Shown here: positions 38,544 through 47,171 of the stretch, one piece after another | How positions within the stretch are numbered: the first letter of the stretch is position 1 | Layout of the letters: every line of letters starts with the position of its first letter | NCBI RefSeq assembly: GCF_000763575.1 | Contig: NZ_CP009170.1 | Span: forward strand, 955,501-1,019,500 | DNA from: Thermoanaerobacter kivui | GTDB lineage: Bacteria > Bacillota > Thermoanaerobacteria > Thermoanaerobacterales > Thermoanaerobacteraceae | DNA: 64,000 bases | Direction: 5' to 3' | The notes under the pieces: model-generated | The model's input: the letters and a program-made list of their open reading frames with translations, nothing else | Databases searched by the model: none | Told to the model about the DNA's origin: nothing | Position numbers and translations under genes: made by a program

Positions 38544-40508
38544 ATGTCCCTTGTTCCTGTTTTAAAGGTGAAAAATCTTTCCACTCACTTTCATACCCGG
38601 CACGGCATCATTAAGGCCGTAGACGGAGTGAGTTTTGAGGTGGCAGCGGGGAAAACCCTGGGGCTGGTAGGGGAAAGCGGCTGCGGCAAGAGCGTCACGG
38701 CCCTGTCCATCCTGCGCCTGATTGAGCCGCCGGGAAGAATTCTCTCCGGGGAAGTCTGGTTAAACGGCTATAACCTGCTTAAGCTCCCTCCAGGGCAGTT
38801 GCGGCAGGTGCGGGGTAAAGAAATAGCGCTGGTTTTCCAGGACCCGCTGACCTCCCTGAACCCGGTTTTAACCATCGGTACGCAGATTACGGAAACCATT
38901 GTCTCTCATGAAGAGGTATCCCGGGCTGAAGCGCGGCGTCGCGCGGTGGAGCTTCTTTTCCGCCTGGGCCTGCCCGACCCGGAAAGGCTCATGCGCTTAT
39001 ACCCTTTTCAGCTTTCCGGGGGCATGCGCCAGCGGGTGATGATGGCCATGGCGATCTCGATGCGCCCGAAAGTTTTGATTGCCGATGAGCCCACCACTGC
39101 CCTGGACGTTACCGTCCAGGCCCAGATCCTGGCGGAGCTGAAGCGGCTGCAGGAAGAGCTGGGAATGGCCATCGTCCTCATCACCCACGACCTGGGGGTA
39201 GTTGCATCCATGGCCGACGAAGTGGCGGTGATGTACGCCGGATCGATTGTGGAGCGCGGCCCGGTAGCAGAAGTGTTTGACCACCCCGCCCACCCCTACA
39301 CCCGGGCTTTGCTCCGCTCCGTGCCGCGCCTTAGCAAGGAAGAACTGGTGCCCATCGGGGGACAGCCGCCGACGCTTCTAAATTTCCCAGCCCATTGCGC
39401 CTTCTTCCCCCGCTGCCCCGAGGCGCACACGGAGTGCCGGGGAAAGAAGCCGGAATTGCGGGAGATCGGGCCGGACCACGCGGCAGCCTGCCACCGCATT
39501 TCCCGGAGTTGCCCAGGGGGGGGCTGGGCGCAGGTGACCCTCTTAGAGGTAAGGGAAGTGGTGAAGCACTACGCCGGGAAAAGGGGGATATTTGCGGGTC
39601 ACCGGGAAAAGGTGCGGGCGGTGGACGGCGTCACATTCGCCTTGGCACGGGGAGAAACCCTGAGCCTGGTGGGAGAAAGCGGTTGCGGCAAGAGCACCCT
39701 GGGGCGGCTTGTGGTGCGGCTGGAAGAACCCACGGCTGGAAAAATTCTTTTTGCCGGCGAGGATATCACCGGCTGGACGGGGAGAAAGCTGCAGGAGCTG
39801 CGCCGCCGCTTCCAGATCATCTTCCAGGACTCTTCTTCCTCCCTCAACCCGCGCCGGACGGTGGGGGCAATCATTGAGGAACCCCTGGCCAATTTCGGCG
39901 TGGCTAAAAGGGAGCGCCAGGAGCGGGTGGCCGAACTATTAACCCTTGTCGGCCTTGAACCCGGAGATGCTTGGAAATACCCGCACGAATTCAGCGGGGG
40001 GCAGCGCCAGCGCATCAACATCGCCCGGGCCCTGGCCCTGCAACCGGAACTGGTGGTCTGCGACGAGCCCGTTTCCAGCCTGGACGTCTCCATCAGGGCG
40101 CAGATCTTGAATCTATTGCGGGAACTAAAAAAGCGGCTGGGCTTATCCTACCTCTTCATCTCCCACGACCTGGCGGCGGTGAATTACCTGGCCGACCGGG
40201 TGGCGGTGATGTACCTGGGCAAGATCGTGGAAATCCTGCCGGCAGAAGGCCTCGGATCACAGGCCCGTCACCCTTACACCCGGGCGCTTTTGCGCGCCGT
40301 GCCGGAGCCCGACCCGCGGCAAAGAACCGACCGAAAAGCGGTGGTACGGGGTGAGCCGCCCGACCCGGCAAATCCTCCCGCGGGTTGCCGCTTTCACCCC
40401 CGCTGTCCCGAGTTTCGTGATATCTGCCGGCGGGAGGAGCCCACCTTAAAGGAGGTGAGGGAGGGTCACCTGGTGGCTTGTCATTTAGGTGAGGCTTGCC
40501 TTAAGTAA
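38544..40508 (+). CDS. Fused DppD-DppF-type ABC transporter ATPase
   Basis: This 654-residue protein joins two complete ATPase domains. The first (residues 1-323) has Walker A GESGCGKS at 43-50 and LSGGMRQ. The second (about 333-654) has Walker [10 protein letters not shown] at 377-385 and FSGGQRQ. Each half keeps its Cys-bearing oligo_HPY tail. The two halves match the separate genes at 23529 and 24513. The junction contains a run of eight G (39516-39523) where the first set has a stop codon and a new start, so the fusion arose by a small indel. Single-chain DF fusions exist in this family, so it may be functional. Confidence 0.9.
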   Translation: MSLVPVLKVKNLSTHFHTRHGIIKAVDGVSFEVAAGKTLGLVGESGCGKSVTALSILRLIEPPGRILSGEVWLNGYNLLKLPPGQLRQVRGKEIALVFQDPLTSLNPVLTIGTQITETIVSHEEVSRAEARRRAVELLFRLGLPDPERLMRLYPFQLSGGMRQRVMMAMAISMRPKVLIADEPTTALDVTVQAQILAELKRLQEELGMAIVLITHDLGVVASMADEVAVMYAGSIVERGPVAEVFDHPAHPYTRALLRSVPRLSKEELVPIGGQPPTLLNFPAHCAFFPRCPEAHTECRGKKPELREIGPDHAAACHRISRSCPGGGWAQVTLLEVREVVKHYAGKRGIFAGHREKVRAVDGVTFALARGETLSLVGESGCGKSTLGRLVVRLEEPTAGKILFAGEDITGWTGRKLQELRRRFQIIFQDSSSSLNPRRTVGAIIEEPLANFGVAKRERQERVAELLTLVGLEPGDAWKYPHEFSGGQRQRINIARALALQPELVVCDEPVSSLDVSIRAQILNLLRELKKRLGLSYLFISHDLAAVNYLADRVAVMYLGKIVEILPAEGLGSQARHPYTRALLRAVPEPDPRQRTDRKAVVRGEPPDPANPPAGCRFHPRCPEFRDICRREEPTLKEVREGHLVACHLGEACLK

Positions 40509-40561
40509 AGTAAATGTTAAAACAGTATGGTTTGAGTAATTTCAAAAGGGAGGCATGAACG

Positions 40562-42106
40562 TTGAGACTCAAGAAGTGTTTAATCGTACTGGTAGCATTT
40601 TGTGCACTTTTGCTGCTCCTAGCGGGCTGTACTGCAAAGGTTTCTGAGAAAACGGGAAACAAAGGAGAAACCGAAAATAAAACCTTGGCTATCGGTTTGG
40701 CCCAGTTCCCCGGCAACCTCGACCCTGCCGACCAGTACAACGGCTGGTACGTAGTCAAATTCGGTGTGGGTGAAACTCTTGTAAAAATAGGCAAGGACAT
40801 GAAGGTTGAACCATGGCTTGCGGAAACATGGAAAAAAGTAGACGATTTAACTTGGCAGATAAAGATCAGGGATAATGTTATTTTTCACAACGGAACGAAG
40901 GTTACCGGTGAGGCGGTGAAGGCTTCGCTGGAACGCACAGTCGCAATGAATAAAAGGGCGTCCCAGTTGCTTGATATTGCTTCCATAGAGGTGAATGGCA
41001 ATGAAATAACGGTCAAGAACAATCGTCCGAATCCATCGTTTATACCGACCCTGGCCGATCCTTTCGCGGTGATAGTGGATGTGGCCGCGGCCAGGGCGAT
41101 GGGTGAAGAGTTTGCCAAAAAACCCGTGGCAACCGGGCCTTTTAAAATCAAAGGGTACGCAAAAGATGTTGAAGTAGTGGTTGAAAAGAACGACAATTAT
41201 TGGGGAAGTAAGCCAAAGTTGGATGAGGTGGTCTTTAAATTCATACCAGACAGCAATACACGGGTAATGGCGTTGCAGGCGGGTGAAATTCAGGTTGCGG
41301 ACAACATCCCAGCAGAAAGCGTGGGGTCAATCGTTAAAGCCGGGTCCTATCAAATTTTAAGCGGGTCCTCTCTCCGTACCCACATGCTCATTTTTAACGT
41401 GACGAAACCGGGACTTGATGATGTCAATGTCAGAAAAGCCATTAATATGGCTATTAACAGGGAAGACCTGGCCAACAAAGTGATGAAAGAAAGCGCCATT
41501 CCCGCCACCGGTCCGTTCCCGCACGTGCTACCTTTTGGAGGCGGTGAATTAAAAGGGTATGCTTATCAGCCTGAGGAGGCTAAGAAGCTCCTGGATGCCG
41601 CAGGGTGGAAGCCTGGACCCGACGGTGTCCGCCGGAAGAACGACAGGAAGCTGGAGTTCTCCGTGCTTTGTTATAAAAACCGGCCGGAACTGCCGGTTCT
41701 CCTGGAGGCCATCCAGGCAGAACTGAAGGAGATTGGTGTTAAGATAAACATAATCAATGTGGAAAACATTGGGGAAGCCCTGAAAAAAGATTTTGATGCC
41801 ACCATTTACAGCTTGAATACAGCTCCGTACGGCGATCCGCAATACCTTCTCGAAACCGTTTTTAAAACAGGGGCAGCTTCCAACTTTGGGAAATACAGCA
41901 ATCCCGGGCTGGATTCTTTGATCGACAGTCTTAAGACAGAATTTGATGTCCAGAAGAGAAATTCCATAGCAAGAGAAGCTCAACAGATAGTGCTGGGCGA
42001 TGCTGCTTTTGCCTTCCTAGTTTACCCCAAATGTTTTCTCGCGGTGAGTGATGAGGTCGAGGGCATCCAGGTGTTTCCTTCCGATTTTATCATTTACATT
42101 ATATAA
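40562..42106 (+). CDS. Family-5 substrate-binding lipoprotein, third
   Basis: The 514-residue lipoprotein has signal peptide Cys23 (LLAGC) and SBP_bac_5 segments FHNGTKVTGEAVKAS, ATGPFKIKGY, NDNYWGSKPKLDE and ALQAGEIQVAD. Its base composition is less GC-rich than the preceding genes, so its history may differ. TTG 40562 follows GGGAGGCATG. It directly follows the fused ATPase gene by 53 bases and probably feeds the second transporter set. Confidence 0.91.
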   Translation: MRLKKCLIVLVAFCALLLLLAGCTAKVSEKTGNKGETENKTLAIGLAQFPGNLDPADQYNGWYVVKFGVGETLVKIGKDMKVEPWLAETWKKVDDLTWQIKIRDNVIFHNGTKVTGEAVKASLERTVAMNKRASQLLDIASIEVNGNEITVKNNRPNPSFIPTLADPFAVIVDVAAARAMGEEFAKKPVATGPFKIKGYAKDVEVVVEKNDNYWGSKPKLDEVVFKFIPDSNTRVMALQAGEIQVADNIPAESVGSIVKAGSYQILSGSSLRTHMLIFNVTKPGLDDVNVRKAINMAINREDLANKVMKESAIPATGPFPHVLPFGGGELKGYAYQPEEAKKLLDAAGWKPGPDGVRRKNDRKLEFSVLCYKNRPELPVLLEAIQAELKEIGVKINIINVENIGEALKKDFDATIYSLNTAPYGDPQYLLETVFKTGAASNFGKYSNPGLDSLIDSLKTEFDVQKRNSIAREAQQIVLGDAAFAFLVYPKCFLAVSDEVEGIQVFPSDFIIYII

Positions 42107-42214
42107 AACAACGGGCAACTAACGGAGTTTTCCGGCGAAAGGATAGAGTGCGCTTAGGGATGATCCTGTGGAGAGTGGATGAGAGCTGGAGAGGTGAGAT
42201 AGAGTAATATTTAA

Positions 42215-42424
42215 GGAAGCTGTCGTAAAGAGTTGGTAGAACTGGTGATGATGGTGGGACCGACTTGCTCTTTTTATCCGAAGGTGCTGTTTGAGGCAGG
42301 AGTTGATCTCATAGGTGCCATTTTATTACCAAACGATGAGCGCTTTCTTAACCGTTGGATAAACAGCAGGGGTTACTGGTATAGCGAAAGGGAGTTAAAA
42401 CACCTGCTGATCTCAAAACAATAG
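42215..42424 (+). pseudogene. C-terminal fragment of a DUF364 (heavy-metal chelation) protein
   Basis: An open frame after stop 42212 reads ELVMMVGPTCSFYPKVLFEA then GVDLIGAIL and ends at TAA 42422-42424. It resembles the C-terminal half of DUF364 proteins (PF04016, putative heavy-metal chelation domain), which carry a VGPS-x-PLFDYGVD-type segment. The N-terminal part is missing and there is no good start site, so I call it a remnant. Its presence between two binding-protein genes adds to the metal theme. Confidence 0.5.
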
Positions 42425-42465
42425 ATAATTGAAAGTAAGCCGAATAATGGGAGGGAAAAATAAGG

Positions 42466-44004
42466 ATGTTGAAACATAGAAAAACCATTTTAATTTGGTG
42501 TTTAATTCTTGTCATCCTGGCTGGTTTGCTTTCCGCTTGTAATGGGAGGGAGCAGGTGCAGACCAAGATGCAGGAACTGGTGATTGGTATCGGGCGTGAC
42601 TTTTACGGAGGGGAACAAAGTCCTGGCTTTGCGCATAATAGTACCGGCATTTGGGAAAGTCTAACCGTTCTTAATGAAAACCTGGAGCCTGTACCCCATC
42701 TGGCAGAGAAAATTGTCTCCGATGATACCGGAAAAGTATGGATTGTTTACCTGCGCCCAGGTATTAAATTTCATGATGGCACCCTATTGGATGCTCGGGC
42801 GGTAGTAGAGAGCGTTGAGCGGATAGCAAAACATCCCAAACTCGATGAGTACGGTACCTTCTTAAATTTGGAGAAGGTGGAAGCTATCGGCGAGCGTGAG
42901 GTAAGGTTCACCTTCAGACAGCCCGAGCCGGCTTTTCCGGCCAAGGTAGCCTACCATGGCTGTCCTATTTTCAGCCCCCACAGCTTTGACGCCGAAGGTA
43001 AAATCGTCCACCCTTACGGCACGGGACCTTTTAAATTCGCCGAGTACAAGAAAGGCGAAGCCTTGATCGTGGTTCGCAACGACGACTACTGGCAGGGCAA
43101 ACCCAAGCTGGAAAAGGTAACTTTCAAGGTGATTCCCGATCCCTCTACCCGCTTGGCTGCCCTACAGACGGGCGAAATTCAGGCCGTGGCCGACGTAGGG
43201 GGTATCCTTCCGGAGCAGGCCCAAGTAATTAAAAGTGACCCTAACTTGGTTTTGTTATTCCGGCCGGTCACCACGACCCACTATCTGCTCTTTAACAACA
43301 AAAAGCCACCTTTTAACGATGTACGCTTGCGTCAAGCGGCGAGCTTGGCCATAGACCGTAACCAACTGGTCAAAGAAGTGCTCAGCGGCTACGGCGAGCC
43401 GGCGGACACCCTTTTTACTTCTCTTGCCAGGACATGGGTGGTTAAGGGGCTGTGGACAACGGATATGCAAAAAGCTCGCGAACTGGTCATGCAGGCAAAA
43501 GGTGAAGGGCCGTACAAAGTGGTGCTGGTGGTAAACTCGTCCCTGGCTAATCGCTGGCCATACAAGCCCATAGCAGAAATCTTGCAAGCGGAGCTCAAAG
43601 CGCTGGGCTTTGAGGTCGAACTCAAAATGCTTGAAATGGGCGCCTGGAAAGAAGCGCTCAAAAAAGGCGAGTACGACCTTACCTTAACGCCTTACACGTT
43701 GATGACCGGCGACCCGGATTTCTTCTTCGGCCGCTGGATTCATTCCCGAGGGCAGATGAACGTGCAGCGTGGAGTGGGCTACAACAATCCGAAGGCAGAC
43801 CGTTTGGTGGAAGAGGCTGCTGCCGAGCGAGACCTAGTAAAGAGAAAGGAGCTTTATGTCGACTTGCAACAGTTGGTGGTAAGTGATGTGCCTCTTTGCC
43901 CTCTTTATCACGATGTATGCATTTATGCTGCCAAACAAGAAGTGCAGGATTTAACGCTTGACCCCTTCTTTAAGCCGAGTTTGGAAAAAGCGTGGATAAA
44001 GTAA
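42466..44004 (+). CDS. Family-5 substrate-binding lipoprotein, fourth
   Basis: The 512-residue lipoprotein has signal peptide Cys25 (LLSAC) and SBP_bac_5 motifs FHDGTLLDARAVVES, GTGPFKFAEY, NDDYWQGKPKLEK and ALQTGEIQAVAD. Its mature N-terminus (QELVIGIGRDFYGG) resembles that of the truncated binding protein at 25541. GGGAGGG precedes ATG 42466. It is the last intact gene of the GC-rich block; downstream the sequence turns AT-rich within about 30 bases of its stop. Confidence 0.91.
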   Translation: MLKHRKTILIWCLILVILAGLLSACNGREQVQTKMQELVIGIGRDFYGGEQSPGFAHNSTGIWESLTVLNENLEPVPHLAEKIVSDDTGKVWIVYLRPGIKFHDGTLLDARAVVESVERIAKHPKLDEYGTFLNLEKVEAIGEREVRFTFRQPEPAFPAKVAYHGCPIFSPHSFDAEGKIVHPYGTGPFKFAEYKKGEALIVVRNDDYWQGKPKLEKVTFKVIPDPSTRLAALQTGEIQAVADVGGILPEQAQVIKSDPNLVLLFRPVTTTHYLLFNNKKPPFNDVRLRQAASLAIDRNQLVKEVLSGYGEPADTLFTSLARTWVVKGLWTTDMQKARELVMQAKGEGPYKVVLVVNSSLANRWPYKPIAEILQAELKALGFEVELKMLEMGAWKEALKKGEYDLTLTPYTLMTGDPDFFFGRWIHSRGQMNVQRGVGYNNPKADRLVEEAAAERDLVKRKELYVDLQQLVVSDVPLCPLYHDVCIYAAKQEVQDLTLDPFFKPSLEKAWIK

Positions 44005-44082
44005 AATAAGAGGTAGGAAGTAATATGTGTTTTTATCATTGGGACAGATTTTTTCTCGATTTAACACGAAAATATGTTGATA

Positions 44083-44127
44083 TTGATTTTTTTAATATAA
44101 GTGTTATAATTTTTACAAAAGTAATAC
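44083..44127 (+). promoter_or_regulatory. Promoter with second NikR-like operator, upstream of the CooC-type gene
   Basis: TTGATT (44083-44088) and TATAAT (44105-44110) with a 16-base spacer form a promoter. GTGTTAT (44101-44107) and GTAATAC (44121-44127), separated by 13 bases, form an inverted repeat over the -10 in the same register as the site at 21063-21089. One mismatch per arm pair distinguishes it from that site. It faces the CooC-type gene 440 bases downstream. Confidence 0.55.
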
Positions 44128-44570
44128 CGTGATTATATATACTTATTAATAGATATTTTTTTGTTTGATGATAGTTAAAGAGTAATCCTAAAACAGAAGA
44201 CGATTTTTTTGGAGGTATGGTCAATATGTCGCTAAATTGTTATCGATAATATTTTAATGAAAAGGCGGCCATGTGGGATAGTTTATTATCAGCTGAAACA
44301 GTGGAGCGATTGAAAGACTGTGTAGTTTTTTAAGAGTAGATAACGAAAATTAAAATTTAAGATAAAGAGGTGGTCTTTTGGAAATAGTGAATATCTAAGT
44401 GATTTACAGTCCTTACAGGTAAGTAGATGAGGCGCCGAATCAGGGGTGTTTTTCTGACCAGTCAGTAGATTTGGAAATTTACCCTCAGTTTACTGTATTT
44501 TTCTAAGCTTGACAGTATTTCTGAGGTACGTAATGGACTGATAAAAAAATTTAAGGAGGTTTGGTTAAAG
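44128..44570 (+). other. Leader region with decayed coding fragments
   Basis: No intact gene is seen. From GGAGGTATGGTC (44211) a frame gives a short peptide, a stop, then a 20-residue stretch starting at ATG 44271 (MWDSLLSAETVERLKDCVVF), so it looks like a broken gene start. Near 44440-44500 another frame reads VDLEIYPQF, similar to the N-terminus of the truncated SBP at 25541 (SELGIYPQ). A GGAGG site precedes the CooC gene. These are debris or a long leader. Confidence 0.35.
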
Positions 44571-45341
44571 ATGCCTAAGATTGTTATTAGCGGTCGAGGT
44601 GGCTGCGGGAAAAGCACATTGGTGACTCTGTTGGCACAACGTCTGGGGGAAGAAGGAAAAGTTCTTGTGGTAGACGCCGACGAATCTAATCTGGGATTGA
44701 GTGCAATGTTTGGAGTTGAACCACCTGAAAAAACTCTTATGGATTACTTGGGTGGTAAACCTGTGGTAGGGAAAAAACTCAGGGCTATGATTAAAAGCGA
44801 CGGAAACGAAAAGGTAGAGCTTTTTGCAGAAAAAATGAATTTGGATAGTTTGCCAATGGAATGTGTCAGGAGGAAGGGACCAATAGTTTTGTTGCGGATT
44901 GGAAAGATCGAGCACAGCATGGAGGGTTGTGCCTGTCCTATGGGAGCAGTAGCGCGGAATTTTTTGAACTATCTGACAATTGAAGAAAGACAATGGGTTT
45001 TGGTTGATACCGAAGCTGGAATAGAGCATTTTGGACGTGGAGTTATAGAAGGAGTTGATGCCATTCTGATGGTGGTGGATCCTTCATATGAAGCAATTTT
45101 ACTGGCCGAAAAGGCTGCGAGGTTATCTCAAGAAGTGAAAAAAGACTTTGGAGTAGTATTAAATAAAGTCGATGAGAAAACGGAGCCTATATTAAAAGAA
45201 AAGCTGGCTGAAAAGGGTGTTGTTATCAAGGGTGTTTTGCCTTATTCTGCGGATATAGCCCAGGCAAATCTTTTGGGAGGGGCTTTGAAATTAGGCACTG
45301 TTCGAGAGGAGCTGGACAGGATAGTAAGTGGAATTAAATAG
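44571..45341 (+). CDS. cooC: CooC-type ATPase (nickel-insertion accessory protein family)
   Basis: The 256-residue MinD/NifH-type ATPase has the deviant Walker A GRGGCGKST at residues 8-16, a switch Asp near DADESN, and a Cys-x-Cys pair at 120 and 122 (EGCACPMG). These are the metal-binding features of CooC, which delivers nickel to carbon monoxide dehydrogenase. No CODH or acetyl-CoA synthase gene is in the window. AAGGAGG precedes ATG 44571. It lies under the second NikR-like promoter and directly before a decayed binding-protein gene, so it may have served a nickel-linked transport or cofactor system rather than CODH. Confidence 0.82.
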   Translation: MPKIVISGRGGCGKSTLVTLLAQRLGEEGKVLVVDADESNLGLSAMFGVEPPEKTLMDYLGGKPVVGKKLRAMIKSDGNEKVELFAEKMNLDSLPMECVRRKGPIVLLRIGKIEHSMEGCACPMGAVARNFLNYLTIEERQWVLVDTEAGIEHFGRGVIEGVDAILMVVDPSYEAILLAEKAARLSQEVKKDFGVVLNKVDEKTEPILKEKLAEKGVVIKGVLPYSADIAQANLLGGALKLGTVREELDRIVSGIK

Positions 45342-45349
45342 CATCACAT

Positions 45350-46082
45350 AAATCATCGGCATCCACACCGCAGAAAGTTGTTATTACTGACGTGCTAGGA
45401 CGTCAGATAGAGGTCCCTATCCCAGCAAAGAAAATAGTATCAGTTAATGAGAGTGCACTACGGTTGATTTCTTATTGGACGGATTAGATAAGGTGGTAGC
45501 TAAATGTAGAGGAGATAGCTAAACTTAAACCGGATGTAATTTTTTATGTCCATTATGGAGATATGGATCCAGATAAACTGCAAGCACAAACGCATATCCC
45601 TGTTGTGGCACTGAAGTATGGAGAGAAATGTGCATTTAGCGAAGATGTTTATAAATCTTTACAAATCGTCGTCAGGATTATCGGCAGGATTATAGGTAAA
45701 GAAAAAAGGGTACAAGAAGTGGTTGATTACCTTAAAAGATGTGAACAAGATTTGAACAATAGAACGAAAAATATTTCTGAAGACAAAAAGCCCAAAGTCT
45801 ATGTATGCGGAATAGGTTTCTATGGGATACTCAGTCTCTAAAAGCAGTTAAACAAGGACAGGTTTATACACAGTTAGGTATGTTTGTTACGACATAAACA
45901 TTGAGAATGCTATAGCTGATGCTTATTGGCAGGAAAAGTGATTTTCCCTGAGCAATTTAAAGATATCAACCCCGAACAAAAAGCTGATGAAATTTACAGG
46001 TTTTTTTGCTGGGTAAACCTTTGTATCAAGAGATAATTAAAAATAATGGCGGATTTAAGAAAGTGAATCTTGCTAATCCATA
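45350..46082 (+). pseudogene. Decayed periplasmic binding protein (FepB/BtuF type, PF01497)
   Basis: Fragments in several frames match the type III binding-protein fold: QKVVITDVLGRQIEVPIPA with KKIVSVNESAL, then GLDKVVA, KPDVIFY, VYKSLQIVVRIIGRIIGKEK, KPKVYVCGIGFYG and finally [16 protein letters not shown]. Stops and frame changes occur around 45480, 45840 and 45930. This family binds siderophores, haem, cobalamin or Ni/Co chelates. No permease or ATPase of that class is nearby. It lies eight bases after cooC. Confidence 0.75.
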
Positions 46083-46197
46083 AAAATATCGAATGATATA
46101 AAAAATGATAGTTGAGTACCTTGTTCATCAACACAAACTAGCTCCAGCTTAGAAGCGCTGATATCAATGCTTGCAAAGATAACCTGTGCTAAGCGAG
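46079..46197 (-). pseudogene. IS110-family transposase, N-terminal fragment
   Basis: On the minus strand a frame reads AQVIFASIDISASKLELVCV then DEQGTQLSFFISFD, the RuvC-like DEDD N-terminus of IS110 transposases with the catalytic Asp in SIDIS. The expected start codon is TTA instead of a start, and the sequence ends after about 40 residues at the binding-protein remnant. AAGGAGGGGAG lies just upstream on the same strand. Confidence 0.7.
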
Positions 46198-46308
46198 TCT
46201 CCCCTCCTTGAGTTGGCCAGGATTAGGGGTGTACCTTGCGGTTGTGATATATAACAACCTCGCGGATGCGATAAAAACTTGACAGGATATCTGGGGTGCA
46301 CCCCTATT
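46198..46308 (-). mobile_element. IS110-type element end, right copy of the island-flanking repeat
   Basis: It is a direct repeat of 21101-21210, sharing TTGGCCAGGATTAGGGG, GTACCTTGCGG and GCGGATGCGATAAAA, and it ends at matching GGGTGCACCCC / GGGTACACCCC positions. It is the non-coding region upstream of the minus-strand transposase fragment, the place where IS110 elements encode their bridge RNA. Together the copies bracket about 25 kb. Confidence 0.7.
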
Positions 46309-46467
46309 TAACGAAAAAATGAGTTTTTAAAAGGTAAATGCAGGAGAAGATATTCAGTTTGTTGTAAAAAATATAAATATAATAAATGAAAATTTGATGA
46401 GGCTTTATACAAAATTATCAAATTAGCCGTTATAATGTGTAAAATTTGGTGTAAAAAGAAAAACATT

Positions 46468-46680
46468 ATGCCTATAGTAAGTTCAATTACTTCACAAAAA
46501 CTTGATAAAAGCAAAAAAGATATTCTAAAAAATGAAATTGCAAAGATTTAAAGGATGTTGCAGGAAAAGGGGAAAACTGGCTTACATTAAGACTTTTTGA
46601 AATACCAACGAATTATTAAGGCAAATAACGATGTATGCTACAAGAATATCTGAAATAGGATGAAGACTTTAAGTCGTAAA
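46468..46680 (+). pseudogene. Decayed MIF/tautomerase-like gene
   Basis: ATG 46468 begins MPIVSSITSQKLDKSKKDIL (catalytic Pro2 typical of tautomerases), stops near 46550, and continues in the next frame as KDVAGKGENWLTLRLFEIPT and later ATRISEIG. The order fits a macrophage-migration-inhibitory-factor-like tautomerase with at least two frameshifts. Confidence is limited by its shortness. Confidence 0.5.
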
Positions 46681-46699
46681 AATGTCTATACAAAACTTT

Positions 46700-47160
46700 C
46701 AAAAATCTTTACAAATCTTAAAAAATGTAATATATTCTCTTGTTTCATCTTTGCTCAAACCTTTAAATCATTAATTTAATACTATACGCTGCCGTAATAC
46801 TTCATGTGCCTGTTATAATTGTACGCAAGATTAATCAATCTTATACATGAATATGAAAATTATTTAATTTTACATAATAGATAGGGCTAAATTATTTTAC
46901 ATTTTATGGTGTTGTTTTGGGTGAGATGATTTGCTGTATAACAGATATTGCAGCAAGAAGCCAGCAGATCATGCCTACATTAATTAATCTGATTAAAGCC
47001 ATACAATCACAATGTGATTGCGTTGTGTGATTAAACTGTATTTACGGCAGGTAGTTCCATTGTTAATGCAGTGGGGAGCCTCATCTATAACACTTTGTGT
47101 TTAGATGGGAAGGCTTCACATCTCTATATTATTTTAATACACCCTTATAAGGAAGATGTG
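46700..47160 (+). other. AT-rich intergenic region, no gene seen
   Basis: No coding frame of note is present. A near-palindrome CAATCACAATGTGATTG lies at about 46987-47003. The stretch near 47060-47110 is moderately structured. I find no RNA gene or element I can name. Confidence 0.4.
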
Positions 47161-47171
47161 TATAATACCCT

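Noticed and set aside
21641-44004. A cobalamin biosynthesis cluster
   Set aside because: There are CobN-family proteins, but no cbi/cob pathway genes, no CobS/CobT, and no cobalamin riboswitch visible upstream.
44571-45341. Nitrogenase iron protein (NifH) or CfbC
   Set aside because: The Cys-x-Cys pair and length fit CooC; the NifH cluster cysteines and flanking motifs are absent, and no partner D/K genes are seen.
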